A program made the translations under genes and the position numbers. From positions 1 to 64,000 of the forward strand of contig UXAT02000004.1 of NCBI GenBank assembly GCA_900609035.2: a DNA stretch of 64,000 nt, read 5' to 3'. The DNA is from Candidatus Defluviicoccus seviourii (GTDB lineage Bacteria > Pseudomonadota > Alphaproteobacteria > Rhodospirillales > Defluviicoccaceae). The notes beneath the pieces were generated by a model. It saw only the letters and a list, made by a program, of their open reading frames with translations. It ran no database searches and was not told the DNA's origin. This document shows positions 33,506-40,569 of the stretch, piece by piece; within the stretch, counting starts at the first letter, position 1; each line of letters starts with the position of its first letter.

Positions 33506-34732
33506 ATGGCAACGAAGGGCATCGGGCGGCAGTGGAGAGAGACGGCGATCCTCGCGTGGCGGGACTTTGTCCACGAATGGCGGGTGTCGCTTTGCCTCGT
33601 CTTTGCGCTGTCGGCGGTGCTGGCACCGCTCCTGGTGCTGTTCGGCCTGCGCACCGGCATCGTCACCACCATGACCGAACGATTGCAGGCCGATCCGCGC
33701 AACCTTGAGCTTGTCATCCGCGGCAACCACCGTTTCGACCAGCGCTGGCTCGACACGCTCGCCGCCCGCGCCGATGTCGGTTTCGCCGTGCCACGCACGC
33801 GCACCCTTGCCGCAACCCTGACGCTGGAGGCCGACGGCCGCTTCCTGCACGACATCGATCTGATTCCGACGGCGGCGGGAGATCCGCTGTTGGCCGGTGC
33901 ACCAACACCCGCAGGCCTGCACGACGTTCTGGTGACGCATACTGCCGGCGCCAAGTTGGGTGTCGGTCCCGGCAGCCGCGTCGATGGCCTGATCACCCGG
34001 CGCATCGACACGCGTGCCGAAGCCGTGCGGGTGCCGCTCACCGTGGTGGCTGTGCTGCCGGAGACGGTGATCAGCGGGGATGCCGTGTTCGCCTCGACGG
34101 CGCTGTTGTTCGCGACCGAGGACTATCGCGACGGCGCACGGGTGCCGGAGCTGGGCGCTGATACCGGGATCGGGGAACGGCCGCGCGAGCGCCGCTTCGC
34201 CAACGTCCGCCTGTATGCACGCGGCCTCAGTGATGTCGCTCCGCTCGCCCTGCAGCTGCGCGGTGACGGCTTGGACGTCGTGACTCGTGCCAAGGAGATC
34301 GCGAGCGTGCAGGCGATCGGCCGCGTGCTCACGCTCATCTTCGCCGTTCTCGCCGCGATTGCCGCCGGCGGCTACCTCCTGTCGCTCGCCGCCAGCGTCT
34401 GGGCCACTGTCGAGCGCAAGCGCAAGGAGATCGCGCTGTTGCGCCTGATCGGCCTGCGCAGCGGCCCGCTGATCGGTTTTCCGGTCGTCCAGGCGCTGCT
34501 GGTCGCGACGGGGGGGATTATTGTCTCGGGCGTGCTTTACCTGATCGTGGCGACGGCGTTCAATCGGCTCTTTGCGGCGGAGTTGGCCGAGCGTGAGTTC
34601 GTCTGCCGGCTGTTTGTTGGCGATGCCCTCGCGGCGGCGCTGTTGACTGTCGTGCTTGCCATCGCCGCGGCTGTTGTCGGAGGATACCGTGCAACGCGAA
34701 TTGATCCGGCTGAACGGTTACGGGAGCTCTAG
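33506..34732 (+). CDS. FtsX-like ABC transporter permease (TagS-like)
   Basis: A 408-residue permease with the MacB/LolC topology. The first transmembrane helix (about 27-48) is followed by a large periplasmic domain (50-260) and three C-terminal helices. These carry the FtsX core IFAVLAAIAAGGYLLSL and ASVWATVERKRKEIALLRLIG, and the C-terminal segment VGGYRATRIDPAERLREL is typical. Such mechanotransmission permeases couple cytoplasmic ATP hydrolysis to periplasmic motion. The next gene's GTG lies 44 bases inside this one, showing tight coupling with the FGE-like protein. No signal peptide apart from helix 1. Confidence 0.78.
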   Translation: MATKGIGRQWRETAILAWRDFVHEWRVSLCLVFALSAVLAPLLVLFGLRTGIVTTMTERLQADPRNLELVIRGNHRFDQRWLDTLAARADVGFAVPRTRTLAATLTLEADGRFLHDIDLIPTAAGDPLLAGAPTPAGLHDVLVTHTAGAKLGVGPGSRVDGLITRRIDTRAEAVRVPLTVVAVLPETVISGDAVFASTALLFATEDYRDGARVPELGADTGIGERPRERRFANVRLYARGLSDVAPLALQLRGDGLDVVTRAKEIASVQAIGRVLTLIFAVLAAIAAGGYLLSLAASVWATVERKRKEIALLRLIGLRSGPLIGFPVVQALLVATGGIIVSGVLYLIVATAFNRLFAAELAEREFVCRLFVGDALAAALLTVVLAIAAAVVGGYRATRIDPAERLREL

Positions 34733-36338
34733 CCCGACGCGCGTTTTTGCCTGCGTGCTAACGCTTGCGCTGGCCCTTCAGGGCGGCGCTGCGGACGCAG
34801 CGGGATGGCCGGACGAGCATGTCAATCCCAAGCCCGCCGAAGGGGACGTCATCCTGCCGATGCCGTGCGGCGGTGCAATGGCCTTCCGCCCTGTCGCCAT
34901 CCCGTCGGAAGGTCCCCTGAGCGACCGCACGATCTATTTGGGCGCTACCGACAGCGGCCGTGGTGCGCTCGAAGGCTCCCACGCCGCGCAGATCGCCGGC
35001 AGTTTCGCCGATGCCGGCGGCCAGCGCACCTACCTTCTCGGCAAGTACGAGGTCAGCCGGCTGCAGTACCAGGCGCTTGCACAGCCATGCCCGAAGCCGG
35101 CGGACGATCTGCGCTTGCCGCAGGCCGAGATCGGCTGGGCTGATGCGGTCGCCTATGCCGATCGTTACAGCCTGTGGCTGCGCCAGAACGCGATCGCGGC
35201 ACTGCCCAAGGACGACGGCGAACCGGGCTTCGTGCGCCTGCCGACGGAAGCGGAGTGGGAGTTCGCCGCCCGCGGCGGCATTCGGATGTCGGAATCGGAG
35301 TTCACCGACCGCGTGTTCCCGATGCCGGATGGGATCGGCAGCTACGTCTGGTTCGGAGGCCCGGAGTCCGCCAACGGCAAGGCGCAGCGGATCGGCCTCC
35401 TCAAGCCGAACCCGCTGGGGCTGCACGACGTGCTCGGCAATGTCGATGAGATCATGCTGGAGCCGTTCCGCCTCAACCGGCTCGATCGCCTGCACGGCCA
35501 AGCCGGCGGCTTCGTCGTTCGCGGCGGTAACTATGCGACGGCGAAGAACGACATCCGCACCGCCTACCGCCAGGAAATCCCGTTCTATCAAGGCAAGGAG
35601 ACGCGGCGCGCCACGACAACCGGTTTTCGCCTGGCCGTCGTCGGCCGGGTGATCACCTCGCGCGCGCGGCTGCAGGCGATCGATGCCGCGTGGGCAGCGC
35701 TCGGGACGGCACCTGAAACGGAAGCGCCTTCAAAGCCAGCCACTCCCGCGCCGGCAGCTTCCGCCACGCCCGAACCGGCGAAGCCGTCACCGCTCGACGG
35801 GCCGCCGCGTGCCGATCCACTCGATGAAATCGAAACGATCGCGCAAGGCGTCGACGATACCGCCGCCAAGCAGCGCCTGAAGCTACTGCAAGTGGCCGTG
35901 CGAGCAGGCTTTCAGGCCCGCGACGACCAGCGCGACCGCGCCGCCAAGGCTCGCCTCCGTCTCGGCACCTTTCTGTGCCAGAAGCTGAAAGATGACGCGC
36001 TGCCGATCGACAAGCTCAGGGATGTGCATCGCGCCTGCGTGCAGGATCGTGGTGAGCAGCACGAGCGCTGCCGTGGTCAGGCCGCCATGATCGAGGCTGA
36101 GGAGGCCAAACTGTGGGAAAACCTGCGCTACTATGCCGATACGCTCGTCACCCTGGTCGAGGATTACGATGATGCGGTGCTCGGCCGTCAGCTTGTTATT
36201 TTGAAGAGTGAATTGGGCGCGCGGGGCTTGCAAGGGCTGCTTCCCGTTACCGATCTTTATTATCGGCATGCGCTCGCATTCCGGCGCACGAAGTCGATCG
36301 AGCGACAGGCTTGGCTGGCCCAGTGTAAGGCCGACTAG
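34689..36338 (+). CDS. Exported FGE/sulfatase-modifying-factor-like protein without catalytic cysteines (TagR-like)
   Basis: A 549-residue protein with a signal peptide (ending GGAADA). An FGE/SUMF1 (EgtB/PvdO) domain spans about residues 85-320: YLLGKYEVSRLQYQAL, RLPTEAEWEFAARGG, NPLGLHDVLGNVDE and FVVRGGNYATAKNDIR. Formylglycine-generating enzymes need two cysteines after RGG, but here that stretch has none, so catalysis is unlikely. TagR of Pseudomonas is a comparable non-enzymatic periplasmic FGE-like protein that acts with PpkA. The C-terminal 180 residues are a charged helical domain after a Pro/Ala linker. GGAGG is five bases before the GTG 34689; the start lies within the permease gene. 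Confidence 0.78.
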   Translation: MQRELIRLNGYGSSSPTRVFACVLTLALALQGGAADAAGWPDEHVNPKPAEGDVILPMPCGGAMAFRPVAIPSEGPLSDRTIYLGATDSGRGALEGSHAAQIAGSFADAGGQRTYLLGKYEVSRLQYQALAQPCPKPADDLRLPQAEIGWADAVAYADRYSLWLRQNAIAALPKDDGEPGFVRLPTEAEWEFAARGGIRMSESEFTDRVFPMPDGIGSYVWFGGPESANGKAQRIGLLKPNPLGLHDVLGNVDEIMLEPFRLNRLDRLHGQAGGFVVRGGNYATAKNDIRTAYRQEIPFYQGKETRRATTTGFRLAVVGRVITSRARLQAIDAAWAALGTAPETEAPSKPATPAPAASATPEPAKPSPLDGPPRADPLDEIETIAQGVDDTAAKQRLKLLQVAVRAGFQARDDQRDRAAKARLRLGTFLCQKLKDDALPIDKLRDVHRACVQDRGEQHERCRGQAAMIEAEEAKLWENLRYYADTLVTLVEDYDDAVLGRQLVILKSELGARGLQGLLPVTDLYYRHALAFRRTKSIERQAWLAQCKAD

Positions 36339-36805
36339 TGCAGCGACCCAATCGGGCGATTCACGCTCGAGCGAGGTTGTCGCTGCACAACATATTGAAT
36401 CGCGTGCACTTTCGGCACAAACAGGATGTACACTCTGTTTGTGCCAGTGCACTGGTGCAGCGACCCAATCGGGCGATTCACGCTCGAGCGAGGTTGTCGC
36501 TGCACAACATATTGAATCGCGTGCACTTTCGGCACAAACAGGATGTACACTCTGTTTGTGCCAGTGCACTGGTGCAGCGACCCAATCGGGCGATTCACGC
36601 TCGAGCGAGGTTGTCGCTGCACAACATATTGAATCGCGTGCACTTTCGGCACAAACAGGATGTACACTCTGTTTGTGCCAGTGCACTGGTGCAGCGACCC
36701 AATCGGGCGATTCACGCTCGAGCGAGGTTGTCGCTGCACAACATATTGAATCGCGTGCACTTTCGGCACAAACAGGATGTACACTCTGTTTGTGCCAGTG
36801 CACTA
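36338..36805. repeat. Four perfect tandem copies of a 117-bp palindromic element
   Basis: Units begin at 36338, 36455, 36572 and 36689, a constant period of 117 bases, and appear identical. Each unit carries two stem-loops. Stem 1 pairs GTGCAGCGAC with GTCGCTGCAC around a 31-base loop that contains the palindrome CGCTCGAGCG. Stem 2 pairs GGCACAAACAG with CTGTTTGTGCC around a 10-base loop and extends outward with GTGCACT/AGTGCAC after a 3-base bulge. The first copy begins at the last base of the tagR-like stop codon. There are no variable spacers, so it is not a CRISPR. A fifth, diverged copy lies at 37574. They may act in mRNA processing, termination or as a mobile palindromic unit. Confidence 0.9.
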
Positions 36806-36848
36806 GGAATTGCGCGCCGGGGAGCAGACCCTGGGAACAGGAACGACG

Positions 36849-37568
36849 ATGGTAATCAAGAGAGCTGCGATGCGGGTCGGTGTGGCCGGGCTCGCGCTCA
36901 GCGTGGTTCTGGCCGGCTGTGCGACGACACCGCAGCACCTGGAGCGGCCGCTGACCCCGGCCGAGCAGCGGGTGCGCGACCAGGCGAACGATTTCAACCG
37001 TACCGTGGGCGAGGGAGCGGTTTTGGGCGCGCTGTTGGGTGCGGCGATCGGTGCTGCCGCGGGCGGCGGCAAGTGGCAGAACGTGGTGGCCGGCGCGGGC
37101 GCCGGCGCTGTCGCTGGGGGTGCCGGCGGCTACTACTACGCCAACAAGAAGGAGCGCTACTTCAACGAGGAAGAGCGGCTGGACGCCATCCTCGCCGACA
37201 TGCGCGCCGACAATAAGAAGCTCGAAACCCTCGCCGCCGATGCGCGCACCATGATCACCGCTGACAATGCGGCAATCGACCAGGCCGAGCAGGACTTGGC
37301 CGCCAGACGCATTTCCGTCGCCCAGGCACGCCGGCGTTTGGCTGCCGTCGACGACAACCGCGCGGTCCTCGAAAAGACCATTGCCGGTCTGAAGGAGCGC
37401 CGCGACGAATGGCGGCGGACGGCGGATGAGGCGCGCAGGGATGCCGGCGCCAGCACGAAAGTGGCGGAGATGGAGCGCGAGATCAGCACGCTCGAAACGC
37501 AAGTGAGCCGGTTGCAGCGCGAGCTTGACCAGCTGACGACGCGCAGGCGCGCCTCGGTGGTTGGCTGA
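36849..37568 (+). CDS. Glycine-zipper, coiled-coil lipoprotein
   Basis: A 239-residue protein with a lipoprotein signal (LALSVVLAGC). A Gly-rich zipper at about 54-100 (GAVLGALLGAAIGAAAGGG, then AGAGAGAVAGGAGG) can insert in or line a membrane. A long helical, charged C-terminal half (104-230) has Glu/Arg heptad patterns. In the Pseudomonas system the lipoprotein TagQ neighbours TagR; the position here is equivalent, but sequence relation to TagQ cannot be shown. AGGAACGACG precedes the ATG. The tandem 117-bp repeats lie between this gene and the FGE-like gene, so expression could be uncoupled from the upstream part of the operon. Confidence 0.65.
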   Translation: MVIKRAAMRVGVAGLALSVVLAGCATTPQHLERPLTPAEQRVRDQANDFNRTVGEGAVLGALLGAAIGAAAGGGKWQNVVAGAGAGAVAGGAGGYYYANKKERYFNEEERLDAILADMRADNKKLETLAADARTMITADNAAIDQAEQDLAARRISVAQARRRLAAVDDNRAVLEKTIAGLKERRDEWRRTADEARRDAGASTKVAEMEREISTLETQVSRLQRELDQLTTRRRASVVG

Positions 37569-37573
37569 GGCTC

Positions 37574-37690
37574 GTGCAGCGACCCAATCGGGCGATTCAC
37601 GCCCGAGCAAGGTTGTCGCTGCACAACAGTTTGAATCACGTGCACTTTCGGCACAAACAGGATGTACGCTCTGTTTGTGCCAGTGCACCA
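37574..37690. repeat. Fifth, diverged copy of the 117-bp element
   Basis: It begins five bases after the stop of the glycine-zipper lipoprotein gene. It keeps both stem pairs (GTGCAGCGAC/GTCGCTGCAC and GGCACAAACAG/CTGTTTGTGCC) but differs from the tandem copies at several positions, including CCCGAGCA in place of the CTCGAGCG palindrome core and AGTTTGAATCAC in place of the ATATTGAATCGC stretch. Retention of the stems with loss of loop sequence suggests selection on structure. Confidence 0.85.
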
Positions 37691-37708
37691 GGGGAAGGGG
37701 CAATCTCG

Positions 37709-38215
37709 ATGCACAAGAACGCTGCGATCGCTTTTTCGCTGCTCGCCGTTCTCGCCCTCGGCGGCTGCGCCAGTGCCGGCGGGGACTGCGATCCCGCCCG
37801 CGGCGGGTTGTTCGGCGGCATCAGCTGCGATGCCTCGGGCGGCTATGACCGCCGCATCGCCGCGCGTCAGGAAGAGCAGGCGGCGCTGACAAAGCGCAAT
37901 GCCGAATTGACGCAGGAACGCGACGCCATCGAGGCTGAGCGGCGCGAGGTTGCGCGCACGCTGGAAGCGAAGCAGGCCGAGCGGGCGAAAGCCGAAAAGC
38001 AGCTGGCGGACGTCCGACGCAAACTCGGCGCCGGCCAGCAGCGCAACCGTACCCTGCAGGGTGAGGCGAAAAAGCTCGAAGCCGACATCCGCCAGAATGA
38101 GGCCGACGTTGCGCGGCTAAAGAAAACGGATGATACCAAAGCCGCGCGGCTGGCCGAACTCAAGCGCGAGGAAGAGCGGCTTGCCAAGGAATATGACGCC
38201 TACACCGGCCGCTGA
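37709..38215 (+). CDS. Coiled-coil lipoprotein
   Basis: A 168-residue protein with a lipoprotein signal (LLAVLALGGC). A short Cys/Gly-rich stretch (SAGGDCDPARGGLFGG) is followed by a continuous charged coiled coil (45-165; QEEQAALTKRNAELTQERD and similar). No enzyme motif is present. It probably lies on the inner face of the outer membrane or in the periplasm and acts as a tether. It is the last gene of the operon. AAGGGG lies about 8 bases upstream of the ATG. The 117-bp element copy 5 separates it from the previous gene. Confidence 0.65.
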   Translation: MHKNAAIAFSLLAVLALGGCASAGGDCDPARGGLFGGISCDASGGYDRRIAARQEEQAALTKRNAELTQERDAIEAERREVARTLEAKQAERAKAEKQLADVRRKLGAGQQRNRTLQGEAKKLEADIRQNEADVARLKKTDDTKAARLAELKREEERLAKEYDAYTGR

Positions 38216-38253
38216 GCCCGTTGCCGACTTCGTTTGTCCGCCTTTCAGCGGCC
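38207..38253. terminator. Inverted repeat spanning both stop codons of convergent genes
   Basis: GGCCGCTGA (38207-38215) and TCAGCGGCC (38245-38253) form a 9-bp perfect stem with a 29-base loop. One arm includes the stop of the plus-strand lipoprotein and the other the stop of the minus-strand gene, so a bidirectional termination or decay-barrier role is possible. The loop is long and there is no T-run. Confidence 0.4.
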
Positions 38254-39240
38254 AAGCGGCTGCGGATCCGTCCGCTCGGCATAGGTGCCGTCCTCGCTGC
38301 CGCAAAAGATGAGCTTGTCACGGCCGCTGTCGTAGGCCCAGGCATCACGATTGGCGCGGCAGTGGGCACGTAGTTGGTCGGGCCGCTTTACGCTATCGAG
38401 CTCGCGGCCGAACAGCCGGTCGATGCGGTAGCTGAGGTCGTTGACGAGCGCCGACCATGTGCTTTCCGCGGCTTGTTCCGGCTCAGGCGGCGGCGGCGGA
38501 AGCGTCCGCAACGCGGTCTCCTCCTGGCGCAGGCGTGCCAGCAACGCTGCCGAGACGACGCCATCGGCGGGCAAGATGTTGGCCGCCTGATACGCAAGCA
38601 CGGCCGACTGTGTCCGTGGTCCCGCGATGCCATCGGGTGCACCGGCGTCGTAGCCGAGCCGTGCCAGCAGCGCCTGGGCTTCCCGCACCTCCGCCGACGG
38701 GCGTGTTAAGGGCGGGCTTGCGTTTGCGGCTACGGCTGGGGCGGCCGGGCCCGCTGACGCGAGCGGCTGCTTCAATGGCGGAGTTCTTGCGCCAGCCGCC
38801 GTGGGCGGCAGCGCTGAATCCGGATCGGCGACAGGTTCAAGCGGCCGCGCCAACAACACCTCTTGAGCCGAATCCGGCGCGGGCGGCACGTGCGTGCCAT
38901 CTGCAGGAGCCTTCGCGGAAACCGATGGAGCGAGCGCGGCTTCGCTTTTTGCGTGCCGGCGCGGTGTCGCACCTTCGCGCTTGCCTGGGGCCGTTTCGAT
39001 GGGTGGGCTTGCGATCGCCAACGCTGCCTCTGCTACGCTTGGCTTCTGTTGCCCCTGGTTAGCCACGGCTGGCTCGGCCTGAACCGTCACTTGCGGCTGC
39101 AGTACGCTGCGACTCTCCAGAACGACGTAGCCAAGCTTTGCCACGGCAGGAGGCGACTCAGGTGCCTGATCCGTTGTGAAACGCGCGACGAGGCCGACCA
39201 GGATCAGCGCAACGGCAAGGACAAACACGGCGTTACGCAT
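38245..39240 (-). CDS. Peptidoglycan-binding-domain protein with N-terminal membrane anchor
   Basis: A 331-residue protein. Residues 5-22 form an N-terminal hydrophobic helix. A Pro/Ala/Ser-rich linker runs to about 180. A peptidoglycan-binding domain 1 type repeat follows (about 184-238; REAQALLARLGYDAGAPDGIAGPRTQSAV). The C-terminal 80 residues include a Cys pair (AHCRANRDAW, LIFCGSEDG). Peptidoglycan-binding modules anchor proteins in the wall. The enzymatic role, if any, is unknown. It converges on the lipoprotein gene, with an inverted repeat spanning the two stops. Confidence 0.75.
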   Translation of the reverse strand: MRNAVFVLAVALILVGLVARFTTDQAPESPPAVAKLGYVVLESRSVLQPQVTVQAEPAVANQGQQKPSVAEAALAIASPPIETAPGKREGATPRRHAKSEAALAPSVSAKAPADGTHVPPAPDSAQEVLLARPLEPVADPDSALPPTAAGARTPPLKQPLASAGPAAPAVAANASPPLTRPSAEVREAQALLARLGYDAGAPDGIAGPRTQSAVLAYQAANILPADGVVSAALLARLRQEETALRTLPPPPPEPEQAAESTWSALVNDLSYRIDRLFGRELDSVKRPDQLRAHCRANRDAWAYDSGRDKLIFCGSEDGTYAERTDPQPLGR

Positions 39241-39384
39241 CGGCGTAATCTATTTTGTAATAAGACCCATCGATGGAATACACTGTCACCGCGCATACCG
39301 ATCAAGTCAACGCCAAAAACGCGTCTTCTCGTCTTTCGCTGCCGGTGCTGCACACTGTGTTGCCGCCAGTCCCCGCAAGAAGAT

Positions 39385-39400
39385 GCACCCGATCGGGTGC
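39385..39400. promoter_or_regulatory. Perfect 16-bp palindrome in an intergenic region
   Basis: GCACCCGATCGGGTGC is fully self-complementary and lies 145 bases upstream of the peptidoglycan-binding gene. Palindromes like this often bind dimeric regulators, but no regulator is predicted here. The rest of the 264-base gap shows nothing clear. Confidence 0.35.
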
Positions 39401-39504
39401 GATTGTGACGAATAGTCGTGCCAGTATTTGCGGAAGCACGCGCACCGGTCAACTAATACCCTGAAGAAGGAAAGTGGCTGGGCCGGGGAAGGTTCAGGCT
39501 CCGC

Positions 39505-40545
39505 CTACGGGGCTATCAGATCGGATAATCGCCGCTCAAGCGTTGCGACCTTCCATGTCGGCACGCGGTAGATCCAGCCGCGCGTGCGCTGGTTAATGCG
39601 CTCCGCAGCCGCGGTCGCAGCAGAGGAATCGGTGCCGCTGTCCGGTCCTGGTGCGACAGCGGCTTCCAGCCGCACCCAGCGCTCTTCGTCGCGCGTCTCG
39701 ACTTCAAGGGTAACGGCCAGGCCGTCACGGGTAACGAAGCGGGCGCGCGTTGCTTCGCCGGCAGCAAATGGTGTCTCCGTGGCGCTGCGCAGATCGTCGA
39801 GCGTGAGGCCGGACAGCGCCCGCGCCATCGCGCCGAGTTCCTCGGCGCTCTTCAGCTGCGCGCCTGCCGGCAGCTCCTTGATCCGCCATCCCCCCTCGGT
39901 CGCCGGATCGGGAACAAGGGTCAGTGTTTCGCCACCCGGGTGCGTGAGGGTGATGCTGGCCAGACTCTCGGCCGCAATGTCGGTAAGCGTGCGGTCGACC
40001 CACTCGCGCGCCTCGGTGCCGGCATCCACACTGCCGCGAACCGCCCAAGCCCGTTCCTCGCCTGGCAGACGCACGTAAAGCGCGCCCTCGCCACCGATGC
40101 CGAACGCGGGCTTACCGATGATCAGCGCCGCCAATACCTCGTCGTTCGCGTTCAGGAGCCGCAGCTCGCGCGACTTGGCGCCGGCGCCGGTGGGATCCTC
40201 GACGCCTAGGCGCGGGTAGCGATCGGCGCGCGTGGTTTTCGGTTCGACCTTTTCCAGGGCGGCGAGCCGCAGCACCTTCTCGCGCACGGTTTCGAACGGG
40301 ACCGGGTAGTGGCCACGCTCCTTCAAGCCCCAGCCGCCCTCGGTCAGCTCGGCGGTCAGCGTGCCAGACGCACTGACCACCTGAATGGCCGACAATCCAT
40401 CGAGGCGCTCCAACAGGTGCGGCAGCATCGGCTCACCGCTGCCGGCAACCGACTCCGGGCGGTCCTGGCGGACAACGGCCGCGATGGCCGCGGCGAGCAT
40501 CGCGAGTGAGACCACGCACAGGATGAGAAACGATCGTACCGCCAT
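39505..40545 (-). CDS. DUF4340-domain protein of a Gld-like ABC cluster
   Basis: A 346-residue protein with an N-terminal membrane helix (about 6-23) and repeated DUF4340-type units (LTAELTEGGWGLKERGHYPVPFETVREKVLRL, then ELRLLNANDEVLAALIIGKP and ALYVRLPGEERAWAVRGSVD). These accompany Gld-like ABC exporters in many bacteria and are periplasmic. Function is unknown. It lies 24 bases after the GldG-like gene, so it belongs to the same four-gene unit. A Shine-Dalgarno GAGGG precedes the ATG. Confidence 0.75.
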   Translation of the reverse strand: MAVRSFLILCVVSLAMLAAAIAAVVRQDRPESVAGSGEPMLPHLLERLDGLSAIQVVSASGTLTAELTEGGWGLKERGHYPVPFETVREKVLRLAALEKVEPKTTRADRYPRLGVEDPTGAGAKSRELRLLNANDEVLAALIIGKPAFGIGGEGALYVRLPGEERAWAVRGSVDAGTEAREWVDRTLTDIAAESLASITLTHPGGETLTLVPDPATEGGWRIKELPAGAQLKSAEELGAMARALSGLTLDDLRSATETPFAAGEATRARFVTRDGLAVTLEVETRDEERWVRLEAAVAPGPDSGTDSSAATAAAERINQRTRGWIYRVPTWKVATLERRLSDLIAP

Positions 40546-40569
40546 CCGTCGCTCCCTCTCTCGCCCGCG

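Noticed and set aside
36338..36805. Possible CRISPR array
   Set aside because: Repeat units are 117 bp, contiguous, and have no unique spacers; no cas genes are in the window.
36208..37216. Plus-strand open frames inside the repeat array
   Set aside because: They consist mainly of the tandem repeat and out-of-frame parts of the lipoprotein gene; no plausible start site or family.
35883..37703. Very long minus-strand open frame across the 117-bp repeats
   Set aside because: It runs antisense to two real genes and the repeat array, has no family match, and exists only because the 117-bp unit is a multiple of three and open in several frames.
20401..38215. Type VI secretion locus
   Set aside because: Only regulator-like Tag/PpkA-type genes are present. 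No Tss genes (contractile sheath, VgrG, Hcp, ClpV, membrane complex) were found in the window.
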